Positions 1-6,010 of a stretch of 6,975 bases of DNA are shown in pieces (the stretch's first letter is position 1; every line of letters starts with the position of its first letter). The translations under genes and the position numbers were made by a program. The stretch comes from Acidobacteriota bacterium (GTDB lineage Bacteria; Acidobacteriota; Vicinamibacteria; Vicinamibacterales; UBA823), in assembly GCA_003509065.1 (NCBI GenBank), contig DODG01000326.1, positions 1-6,975 on the forward strand, written 5' to 3'. The notes beneath the pieces were generated by a model. The model was not told where the DNA came from. It worked only from the letters and a program-made list of their open reading frames with translations, and ran no database searches.

Positions 1-150
1 CTGGCAGTCTTAGCTCGTGGTTACGCGGTTTGCTGGGATGCCAAACGCTTGTCCGTTCTAACCAACTCTAACAAAATAACGCCTGGAGACTCAGTACGGA
101 TTACGCTCCATCGAGGTGAGCTGGGCTGTGTAGTGAAGGACACGAAATAA
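1..150 (+). CDS. xseA: Exodeoxyribonuclease VII large subunit, C-terminal fragment (5' end outside window)
   Basis: Reading frame 1 is open from the first base to a TAA at 148-150 and gives 49 residues. The fragment carries the XseA C-terminal signature: an LARGYAV segment near its start (residues 5-11 of the fragment), then a short beta-rich tail with PGDSVRITLHRGEL, matching the usual 'G(D/E).(V/I)...L..G' ending of the family. XseA is the catalytic subunit of exonuclease VII, which degrades single-stranded DNA from both ends in the cytoplasm together with several copies of XseB. The downstream xseB start overlaps the stop codon by one base (TAATG), so the two subunits are probably translated in a coupled way. 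The catalytic core lies outside the window and cannot be assessed. The xseB neighbour makes the call firm. Confidence 0.9.
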   Translation: MAVLARGYAVCWDAKRLSVLTNSNKITPGDSVRITLHRGELGCVVKDTK

Positions 151-413
151 TGACAACTAAAATTAAGGATTTCGAGTCGGCCATCAAGGAACTCGAGACT
201 ATCGTGAAGAAGCTTGAGACAGGTGACCTGTCATTGGAAAAATCGCTCGAATTCTTCGAGCGCGGGGTTTCGTTATCTCGCTTCTGCCACAAGCGGCTAG
301 AAGAAGCCGAGCGTCGTATTGAGGTGCTCGACGAACGTGGGGAGCTCAAGCCAGCTCCTGACGATCTTGCTTTTGCCGACGAAGGCCATCTCGATCCTGA
401 GAACAAACGTTGA
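150..413 (+). CDS. xseB: Exodeoxyribonuclease VII small subunit
   Basis: The 87-residue protein has the usual length of XseB (about 60-90). The core is the family helical hairpin: FESAIKELETIVKKLETGDL (residues 8-27), then SLEKSLEFFERGVSL (28-42), then a CHKRLEEAERRIEVL helix (46-60). The charged, Pro-containing tail is variable in the family. Several XseB copies bind the C-terminal helices of XseA to form exonuclease VII. A good Shine-Dalgarno sequence, GAAGGA at 135-140, sits 9 nt before the ATG inside the xseA 3' end, which supports this start. The ATG overlaps the xseA TAA by one base, and the xseB TGA overlaps the following TTG start by 4 nt. Tight coupling suits a subunit needed in excess of XseA. 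Confidence 0.95.
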   Translation: MTTKIKDFESAIKELETIVKKLETGDLSLEKSLEFFERGVSLSRFCHKRLEEAERRIEVLDERGELKPAPDDLAFADEGHLDPENKR

Positions 414-1354
414 CTCATACTCCGAAACTCGCGACCTACCTACAAACTTGTCGAGCTGAAGTGGATGAAGCACTTGAACGCTTTCTTCCAACCGCTGAGA
501 CGTGCCCAGAAGTGCTTGCCGAGGCTATGCGATACAGCGTGCTCGCTGGCGGAAAACGATTTCGTCCCGTGCTCACTTTAATGACCGCGGATGCGATCGA
601 CGAGGTGCAGGATACCGCATCTTCTCGGGCGTCCGTTATGCCGACAGCTTGTGCGATCGAACTTATCCATACGTACTCGCTAGTGCACGACGATCTTCCC
701 GCAATGGACAACGATACATTACGCCGTGGCCGAGCAACTACACATATGGCCTATGGCGAAGGTCTCGCAATCCTTGCCGGTGACGGCCTCCTAACACAGG
801 CGTTTCATCTATTGACGAACGAATTAGTCAAGGCTGATCGTTCCTTAATAAGTCGTCAGCTCAAAACGATACGCATTATTGCAGAAGCGGCTGGTGCTGT
901 GGGAATGGTCGGTGGGCAAGCACTCGATCTGGAGGCCAGCGGCATTACTCCTCAGTCGACAGACTCAATTCCACTCGATAGCAATCAGTTGCGCAGTATG
1001 CATGCGCGCAAGACCGGCGCACTCATTCGTGCGGCAGCAGTAGCAGGTTCCACCATGGCCGGAGCAACTGACTCACTTACCGATACAGTTGATCAGTACG
1101 CCACACATCTTGGACTCGCATTTCAGATTGTAGATGATATTCTCGATGTTGAAGGTGCGGTTGAGGTGCTGGGTAAAACAGTGGGAAAGGATGCTTCAGC
1201 GGGTAAGACAACCTATCCGTCACTCTATGGTGTAGCTGAGTCACGTCGACTCGCGAACGAATCAGTGGAACGAGCTCACGAAGTGCTTCGAAATGCTGAT
1301 CTTAAAGGGTACCTCCCGGACATTGCCACTTGGGTCGTTACAAGATCCAACTGA
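410..1354 (+). CDS. ispA: Short-chain polyprenyl (farnesyl/geranylgeranyl) diphosphate synthase
   Basis: The 314-residue protein condenses isopentenyl diphosphate with allylic diphosphates to give FPP or GGPP, precursors of undecaprenyl phosphate and quinones. Visible motifs are GGKRFRP (47-53), the first Asp-rich motif DDLPAMD (94-100) with the two-residue insertion typical of bacterial type II FPP synthases, RRGR (105-108), the GGQ.LDLE segment (168-175), KTGALI (201-206) and the second Asp-rich motif DDILD (242-246). Tyr89 lies five residues before the first Asp, as in E. coli IspA, which favours a farnesyl product; the exact chain length is inferred. TTG at 410 is the only start after the in-frame TGA at 398-400, and it places the N-terminus where E. 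coli IspA begins. No strong Shine-Dalgarno is seen. The 4-nt overlap with the xseB stop implies re-initiation coupling. Confidence 0.92.
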   Translation: MTHTPKLATYLQTCRAEVDEALERFLPTAETCPEVLAEAMRYSVLAGGKRFRPVLTLMTADAIDEVQDTASSRASVMPTACAIELIHTYSLVHDDLPAMDNDTLRRGRATTHMAYGEGLAILAGDGLLTQAFHLLTNELVKADRSLISRQLKTIRIIAEAAGAVGMVGGQALDLEASGITPQSTDSIPLDSNQLRSMHARKTGALIRAAAVAGSTMAGATDSLTDTVDQYATHLGLAFQIVDDILDVEGAVEVLGKTVGKDASAGKTTYPSLYGVAESRRLANESVERAHEVLRNADLKGYLPDIATWVVTRSN

Positions 1355-1424
1355 CAAGTTCTCAGTTAGACCGATCAAGATAATTGATAGTCCTTACGTG
1401 ATTTCGTGACTTGAGGAATAGCGC

Positions 1425-2201
1425 ATGAAAAAAGTCCGACTCGACACATTGCTCGTCGAGCGGCACCTCGCCCACTCCCGTGAGCGAGCTCGGGCTTTAA
1501 TCTTAGGCGGAAAAGTGCGTCTTGTGGATCAGTCTTCCCCTTCTAAACCAGGTACACTCGTCTCTCCGGAAACTGAGCTCACTCTCGTCGAACCCGACCA
1601 TCCCTACGTTGGACGTGGGGGCATCAAGCTGAAACATGCCCTACAAAAATTCTCGATTGATGTTGCAGGCCGTGATGCGCTTGACATTGGAGCTTCCACT
1701 GGTGGATTCACTGATGTTTTACTACGTTGCGGAGCTCGACAGGTCGTGGCCCTCGATGTCGGTCATGGACAACTTGACTGGGAGCTTCGTAAGAATCCAC
1801 GAGTTGTTGTGCTGGAGCGCGTTAATGCCCGCGCACTCGAACATGCGCCACTGCCCGACGACCTATCACGATTCGACTTCGTGAGTATCGACGTCTCGTT
1901 CATTTCGCTAACCCTAATTTTACCGGGCCTCCCTTCACGTATGAATCATAGAGCGGATCTAGTTGCACTGGTAAAACCCCAGTTTGAGGCTGGACGGGCA
2001 GAGATTGGCCGAGGAGGGATTGTTCGAGACCCTACGGTTCACGCGAGAGTGATCGAACAGGTAGTATCGGCAGGAGATCGGTTAGGATTATCAAGAGTGA
2101 ACACAGTCGAATCGCCAATAACAGGAGCGGAAGGAAATCGAGAGTTCTTCCTGCACTTTAAGCGTGCCGAAGACATTGACGCAGACAGCGAGCCAACATG
2201 A
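1425..2201 (+). CDS. tlyA: TlyA family rRNA 2'-O-methyltransferase with S4 RNA-binding domain
   Basis: The 258-residue protein has two parts. An N-terminal S4 domain (about 5-60; RLDTLLVERHL, SRERARALILGGKVRL) is followed by an FtsJ/RrmJ-like SAM methyltransferase domain (about 62-246). The SAM-binding motif I is ALDIGASTGGFTD (85-97), with the acidic residue after motif I in VVALDVG (107-113). A K-D-K-E tetrad is visible: Lys68 in GGIKL, Asp156 in SIDVSF, Lys184 in LVKPQFE and Glu240 in GNREFF. The D-K-E spacing equals that of M. tuberculosis TlyA. Known members methylate the 2'-OH of 23S C1920 and in some cases 16S C1409, affecting capreomycin sensitivity; which sites are used here cannot be read from the sequence. 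GAGG at 1413-1416 lies 8 nt before the ATG. The stop overlaps the nadK start (ATGA). Despite its old 'hemolysin' label, the protein has no secretion signal. Confidence 0.95.
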   Translation: MKKVRLDTLLVERHLAHSRERARALILGGKVRLVDQSSPSKPGTLVSPETELTLVEPDHPYVGRGGIKLKHALQKFSIDVAGRDALDIGASTGGFTDVLLRCGARQVVALDVGHGQLDWELRKNPRVVVLERVNARALEHAPLPDDLSRFDFVSIDVSFISLTLILPGLPSRMNHRADLVALVKPQFEAGRAEIGRGGIVRDPTVHARVIEQVVSAGDRLGLSRVNTVESPITGAEGNREFFLHFKRAEDIDADSEPT

Positions 2202-3100
2202 AGCAGTCCGAAACTAGTGCACAAAAGCCCATCCGCCGCGTAGGCATTGTCGCAAAGTCTCAACTGGATGAAGCCGCTGGCCTTTTAACTGATCTCCAGA
2301 CTTGGTTGACAGCACATAATGTCACACCCGTCTTCGAAACTTCCACAGCGGCACTAGCAGGTCTGGATGTTAAGACTCTCGATCGTGACGACCTACCTTC
2401 TGATGTTGACATGGTGTTAGTACTCGGTGGCGATGGAACGCTACTCAGTATGGCGGGTCGGATTGCTGAAACTGGCGCCAATATCCCTATGCTTGCCGTC
2501 AATTTCGGTGGACTGGGTTTCCTTACAGAAATCACCCTTGACGAACTTTATCCATCCCTAGAATTAGCCCTGAATGGCACTGCGAAAGTTGACCAACGTC
2601 ACATGCTCCGTGCGGTTGTTAAGCGTAACAAACAGACCGTGGTTGAACGACTCGTCTTAAATGAGGTGACGGTCATGCGTGGCGCAAGTTCGCCGATTAT
2701 GGACCTGGCAGTATCAGTAGGTTCGCAATTTGTAGCCAACTTTAAGGCTGATGGTCTCATTGTCGCGAGTCCAACCGGATCAACAGCCTACAACCTTGCT
2801 GTTGGCGGACCGATCGTCCATCCGCTCGTCGAGGCATTGATTCTCACACCGATCGCTCCACACACCTTAACCAATCGTCCAATCGTTTTACCAAAAGCCT
2901 CCGAAGTTCGCGTCCAGCCAGTTTTCGGTTGTGATAATGACGAAGTCGTGACCACCTTCGATGGTCAGTTCGGAGTGAAATTGCAATGCGATGATATTGT
3001 CTGTGTCTCCGCTGCTTCGGGATCACTCAAACTATTTCGGGCCCCCACACGAAACTATTTCGCGGTACTCAGGGAAAAACTGAAGTGGGCAGAACGCTAG
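2198..3100 (+). CDS. nadK: ATP- or polyphosphate-dependent NAD kinase
   Basis: The 300-residue cytoplasmic enzyme phosphorylates NAD+ at the 2' position of the adenosine ribose to make NADP+. The family markers are complete: GGDGT (77-81, catalytic Asp79), the glycine-rich NFGGLGFLTE segment (102-111), the NE pair (Asn155-Glu156), the NAD-site loop ASPTGSTAY (190-198) followed by LAVGGPIVHP, and a C-terminal DGQ (255-257). Length is typical of bacterial NadK. The ATG at 2198 overlaps the tlyA TGA by 4 nt. The Shine-Dalgarno is weak, so expression probably depends on translation of tlyA. A tlyA-nadK pairing is common in bacteria. nadK ends the + strand string, and a convergent mltG follows after 46 nt. 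Confidence 0.96.
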   Translation: MKQSETSAQKPIRRVGIVAKSQLDEAAGLLTDLQTWLTAHNVTPVFETSTAALAGLDVKTLDRDDLPSDVDMVLVLGGDGTLLSMAGRIAETGANIPMLAVNFGGLGFLTEITLDELYPSLELALNGTAKVDQRHMLRAVVKRNKQTVVERLVLNEVTVMRGASSPIMDLAVSVGSQFVANFKADGLIVASPTGSTAYNLAVGGPIVHPLVEALILTPIAPHTLTNRPIVLPKASEVRVQPVFGCDNDEVVTTFDGQFGVKLQCDDIVCVSAASGSLKLFRAPTRNYFAVLREKLKWAER

Positions 3101-3146
3101 GATTGTTCACTGCTTCACTTGGAACACTTGGCCGACTCGGCGCAAG

Positions 3147-4202
3147 CTATTTTCCTGAACTCCGACGTTGTTGAAAATAACGAACCTGAAATTCACGCAC
3201 ATTCCGATTGTGTTCCCTTAGTGATGTGGCGAACACATGCGAGCCATCGTTGCGGCTCACAAAGTACAGATACTGAACATCGTCTGGTTGAACAGCTGCC
3301 TTCAACGCTCCTAAGCCAGGCGAAGCGATGGGACCTGGGGGTAATCCCGCGTACAGGTAAGTGTTATAAGGAGAATCAAATCGTAAGTTCGCTCGTGTCA
3401 GGTTGTTCTCATAAAGGCCAGCTAGTTGCAGAGCATAGATTACGGTTGGATCAGATTGCAGCAACATACCGAGTTCGAGGCGATTCGTGAATACCCCAGA
3501 CACCACAGTCCGTTCATCTGCCCGCGCCGTCTCGCGCTCTATGATAGATGCTAAGGTGACCACCTCTCTCAGAGTGAAATCTCTTACCTGACTTTCACGT
3601 CGTAATTCATCATCGAATTTCTTTTCAAAACTCGCCACCATGGCTGCCACCAGATGATTGGCCGTAGCATTACGGGGCAAGGCATAGGTGTCCGGGAAAA
3701 GGTATCCCTCAAGATCGGTTGCTTCTTTGTCAAAATGGGCAACGAGTTCAGTATTTTGCACCGAAGCATAAAATTCCTCCCGTGTTCCAAAGTCACTGGC
3801 ACCAAAAATTTCAGCCATTTGTGCCAAGGTTAACCCTTCCGGAAAAGTGATTGTGCGCAGGTGTACGCGACCCTGCATAATCTTTTCGAGAACTTGAACA
3901 GCTGTCATCGGAGAGTCAAATTTGTACTCTCCAGCCTGTAAGTGACTGGCACTCTGGGTCTTCCAAGCCGCATAGCGAAAAACCCATCGATCACGGACGA
4001 TATCAGCCGCAATGAGTTGACGAGCGATCGTAACAGCATCTGATCCAGGTGTTATATCAACAAACCGCTCCTCAGCTACGTAACCACGATAAGACTCGGT
4101 AAATTGCGAATAGATGCGTAATCCAGAAAAAGCACAGAACCCTATGAAACCAAAGACAGTGAGCCAAACCCAGAACCGTCGACCGGTAAAAATCTCAACC
4201 AT
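3147..4202 (-). CDS. mltG: Endolytic murein transglycosylase (YceG family)
   Basis: The 351-residue protein has a short basic cytoplasmic N-terminus, one transmembrane segment (about 10-28, WVWLTVFGFIGFCAFSGL) and a periplasmic part. A LysM-like region (about 48-120) precedes the catalytic YceG domain. The signature is ASIIERETA (218-226), with Glu222/Glu224 covering the catalytic Glu of E. coli MltG (E218), then FTNRLELGMLLQSDPTVIY (238-256), SPYNTYLYAGLPPGPIASPG (277-296) and YLYFVSRNDGSHVF (311-324). MltG cleaves nascent glycan strands at the inner membrane and is thought to terminate or release them during peptidoglycan synthesis. The gene starts 2 nt after the ruvX stop, so the two are almost certainly co-transcribed. 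It converges on nadK across 46 nt. Length and motifs are normal for the family, and no defect is visible. Confidence 0.95.
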   Translation of the reverse strand: MVEIFTGRRFWVWLTVFGFIGFCAFSGLRIYSQFTESYRGYVAEERFVDITPGSDAVTIARQLIAADIVRDRWVFRYAAWKTQSASHLQAGEYKFDSPMTAVQVLEKIMQGRVHLRTITFPEGLTLAQMAEIFGASDFGTREEFYASVQNTELVAHFDKEATDLEGYLFPDTYALPRNATANHLVAAMVASFEKKFDDELRRESQVRDFTLREVVTLASIIERETARADERTVVSGVFTNRLELGMLLQSDPTVIYALQLAGLYENNLTRANLRFDSPYNTYLYAGLPPGPIASPGLGALKAAVQPDDVQYLYFVSRNDGSHVFATSLREHNRNVREFQVRYFQQRRSSGK

Positions 4203-4204
4203 TA

Positions 4205-4639
4205 CTACACTTTCGTGGTATCGAGATAATCCTGAAGAATTACAGTGGCCGCTGCAGCATCCAAGCGAGATTTACGCTTGCGCCAGTCGGTTTCACGTAT
4301 CGCAAGAAGTCTTTCGGCTTCGTAACTGCTCAAGCGTTCATCTTGAAAAGTTACCGGAAGCTCTGTCCGTTTACGTAACGCGTCAACAAATGCCTGTACC
4401 TGAACAGTTTGTTCGCTTGGTGTGCCGTCAAGGTGCGTCGGGAGGCCAACCACAACGCAACCGAGACCATCTTCTTCAGATTGCAATTGGCGAACGCTCT
4501 TTAGCACCTGGTCAATAGCCTCATTATTCGGCGAATGTTTTTGCTCAAGGACCTTCCAAGGACGCGCGAGTGTTCCGGAAGAATCACTTAGCGCAAGCCC
4601 GATTCGCCGATTGCCATAATCCAAGCCAAGTGATCTCAC
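4205..4639 (-). CDS. ruvX: Putative pre-16S rRNA nuclease / Holliday junction resolvase-like RuvX (YqgF)
   Basis: I place the start at GTG 4639 (144 aa), which begins (M)RSLGLDYGNRRIG as RuvX proteins usually do. An ATG 105 nt upstream (4744) is in frame but would add 35 residues with no family resemblance. The RNase H-like fold shows strand 1 with Asp7 (GLDYG), VVVGLPTHLDGT (62-73), QDERLSS with Glu101 (99-105), and RLDAAAATVILQDYL with Asp127 (125-139). Asp7, Glu101 and Asp127 form the expected acidic triad. The family matures the 16S rRNA 5' end in E. coli and is related to RuvC-type resolvases. There is no clear Shine-Dalgarno at the GTG, so the start is less certain than the identity. 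The gene heads a ruvX-mltG pair, divergent from the S41-like gene at 4769. Confidence 0.88.
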   Translation of the reverse strand: MRSLGLDYGNRRIGLALSDSSGTLARPWKVLEQKHSPNNEAIDQVLKSVRQLQSEEDGLGCVVVGLPTHLDGTPSEQTVQVQAFVDALRKRTELPVTFQDERLSSYEAERLLAIRETDWRKRKSRLDAAAATVILQDYLDTTKV

Positions 4640-4684
4640 CTCGATAGCGTAACGGTCGTAGTCGATCCTGTCTAGCCAAGTCAG

Positions 4685-4718
4685 AACATTTAATGTTAAT
4701 GATAAACGCTTAATCATT
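4685..4718. promoter_or_regulatory. Two adjacent AT-rich dyads in the divergent ruvX / S41-like intergenic region (candidate operator)
   Basis: Positions 4685-4697 form a perfect 13-bp palindrome: AACATT, one central T, AATGTT. Directly next to it, 4698-4703 (AATGAT) and 4713-4718 (ATCATT) are perfect inverted arms. Two further paired bases lie inside (AA at 4705-4706 with TT at 4710-4711), giving a 21-bp imperfect dyad centred on 4708. The segment is AT-rich against a mid-GC background and lies between two divergent genes, about 45 nt upstream of the proposed ruvX start. Arms of this kind suit a dimeric regulator or overlapping AT-rich promoter elements. No regulator can be named, and the likeness to an iron-box style motif is only superficial. 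Confidence 0.35.
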
Positions 4719-4727
4719 GACCTCTGG

Positions 4728-4758
4728 TTCGACCATAGCATCAATAATCCGGTAGAAT
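4728..4758 (+). promoter_or_regulatory. Weak candidate promoter for the S41-like gene
   Basis: TAGAAT at 4753-4758 is a five-of-six match to the sigma70 -10 hexamer. The best -35 candidate, TTCGAC at 4728-4733, leaves a long 19-nt spacer. If used, transcription would begin around 4764-4766, only a few bases before the TTG start at 4769, giving a nearly leaderless transcript. That would fit the absence of any Shine-Dalgarno before the TTG. The -35 is poor, so this remains tentative. Confidence 0.3.
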
Positions 4759-4768
4759 GTGAACAACC

Positions 4769-5935
4769 TTGACTCGAAACTCTCGCCTCGTCGTTCTGTT
4801 CGTATCAGTGCCCATCCTGACCTTCGCGTTACTTGGTGGTTATCTCAGGAACACACTCGCACAGGAAGACGTCTATCGCCATCTGCAAATCTTTGAAGAT
4901 GTCGTGACACTGATTGCAGAGAATTACGTTGAGGTTGTTGAGTACGACGAATTAATGCAAGGAGCCATGAGAGGTTTATCAGCTGGCCTCGACGGGAAGA
5001 GCTCTTATCTAACGAGGCAGGAAGTGATGCTTTTCGAACAAGGCATTCCACTTTTAGACGGTCAAACTGGCTTAACACTCACAAAAGAATACTACCCCCG
5101 TGTTGTTGCGGCGAGGAATGGCTCGCCTGGTGAAATAGCCGGCTTAATGCCAGGAGACTACATACGTAACATCAATGGAGAGTCCACGCGTAACATAAGT
5201 CTACTCTCCGCTACGCGCCTTCTGAGAGGTGAGCCGAGGTCGAAGGTGTCACTGACCATCTTACGTGGTAATGCCATGGAACCACATACTGTGGAACTCA
5301 CCTTCACAATTGCTGAAGCTCCAGAGTTGTTGACGAAAATGGTATCACCAAGAGTCGGGTATCTTCGTATACCCACTTTCGAACAGATCAATCCGAGTGA
5401 GGTTGCATCAACAATAGATACCTTGATGATGAGTGGCACTGAGAATCTAATAATCGACCTCCGGGAAACGGCCGAGGGTGCTCTTAAAACGGGATACGAT
5501 TTCGCTGAACTTTTTGTGCCAGCTGGCATAATTAGTATCCGAGAATCTCGTGGTGAATCTCGTGAAGTTATTAGTGTTGATAAGGATGGCAAATATCTGA
5601 CTCTCCGCCTCGTTATCTTAATCAACAGCGGTACATCTGGCCCAGCCGAATTATTTGCAGCAGCACTCGCGACCAACCAACGTGCGACTCTTATAGGCAC
5701 ACAGAGTCAGGGTCAAGCAGCAGATCAACGACTCGTAAAATTACCGGATGGAAGTGGCCTTTGGCTGTCATGGACTCATTACCTAACACCAGACGGAGAA
5801 CCAATACATGGCCATGGACTTGAACCGACTATCATCGCCGAAGAACCGTTCGTTGAATTCGGTAGCAACCCTCAGGACGACGATCAAGGACTCGCAAAAG
5901 CTCTCGATTACTTGGAAAATGGACCTGCTTCCTAA
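4769..5935 (+). CDS. Membrane-anchored PDZ / S41 (C-terminal processing protease-like) protein, probable pseudoprotease
   Basis: The 388-residue protein has a signal-anchor (about 7-26, LVVLFVSVPILTFALLGGYL) after a basic N-terminus, so the rest is probably periplasmic. A helical region (about 34-90) leads to a PDZ domain (about 95-170, with SPGEIAGLMPGDYIRNING and RLLRGEP). The S41 core follows (about 195-355): VGYLRIPTFEQ, LIIDLRE, VILINSGTSGPAELFAAAL, and YLTPDGEPIHGHGLEP near the end. Active CtpA/Prc proteins use a Ser in a (S/T)-A-S-A-S-E motif and a Lys 25 residues later in FGKG. Aligned here, the Ser position is Gly291 (GGC, 5639-5641) and the Lys position is Gln316 (CAA, 5714-5716). 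The usual DLRxNxGG motif is degraded to DLRETAEG (230-237). The fold therefore looks kept and the catalysis lost. TTG 4769 is the first start codon after an in-frame TGA at 4760-4762 and precedes the basic residues and anchor; it has no Shine-Dalgarno. Function is unknown; a PDZ-based scaffold or adaptor is one inference. Confidence 0.85.
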   Translation: MTRNSRLVVLFVSVPILTFALLGGYLRNTLAQEDVYRHLQIFEDVVTLIAENYVEVVEYDELMQGAMRGLSAGLDGKSSYLTRQEVMLFEQGIPLLDGQTGLTLTKEYYPRVVAARNGSPGEIAGLMPGDYIRNINGESTRNISLLSATRLLRGEPRSKVSLTILRGNAMEPHTVELTFTIAEAPELLTKMVSPRVGYLRIPTFEQINPSEVASTIDTLMMSGTENLIIDLRETAEGALKTGYDFAELFVPAGIISIRESRGESREVISVDKDGKYLTLRLVILINSGTSGPAELFAAALATNQRATLIGTQSQGQAADQRLVKLPDGSGLWLSWTHYLTPDGEPIHGHGLEPTIIAEEPFVEFGSNPQDDDQGLAKALDYLENGPAS

Positions 5936-5946
5936 CCAGCGTCTCA

Positions 5947-5976
5947 TTGACTCTCACCTGAACGGATTGTTATACT
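5947..5976 (+). promoter_or_regulatory. Sigma70-type promoter for tRNA-Val (possibly also thrS)
   Basis: TTGACT at 5947-5952 (five of six to TTGACA) and TATACT at 5971-5976 (five of six to TATAAT) are separated by 18 nt. Transcription would start near 5983, about 28 nt before the mature tRNA 5' end. It begins 11 nt after the S41-like stop codon and is the strongest promoter-like sequence I see in the window, which suits a stable RNA gene. Read-through into thrS is possible because no terminator is visible after the tRNA. Confidence 0.65.
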
Positions 5977-6010
5977 TGGCGTTTCCGCAGGACCATTGTT
6001 CTCAAGATAT

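Noticed and set aside
502..783. Alternative + strand frame inside ispA
   Set aside because: The overlapping ispA frame carries both Asp-rich motifs; this frame is an Arg/Tyr/Ser-rich shadow.
3104..3141. Possible terminator hairpins between convergent nadK and mltG
   Set aside because: Only short pairings exist (TGTTC/GAACA with a 13-nt loop; GCCG/CGGC with a 3-nt loop) and there is no T-tract on either strand, so no intrinsic terminator can be supported.
3119..3490. + strand open frame of 123 codons opposite mltG
   Set aside because: It lies fully antisense to the mltG 3' part, overlaps only 28 nt of intergenic DNA, has no recognisable motif, and mltG is clearly the real gene.
4114..4518. 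+ strand open frame of 134 codons across the ruvX/mltG junction
   Set aside because: It is antisense to two well-supported genes and shows no motif or ribosome-binding site.
4698..4718. Fur-box reading of the larger dyad
   Set aside because: The AATGAT/ATCATT arms recall parts of the Fur consensus, but the spacing and centre do not fit it, and the flanking genes are not iron-related.
5158..5700. - strand open frame of 180 codons opposite the S41-like gene
   Set aside because: The + strand frame has clear PDZ and S41 motifs; the antisense protein has low-complexity Ser/Arg/Ile-rich content and no family resemblance.
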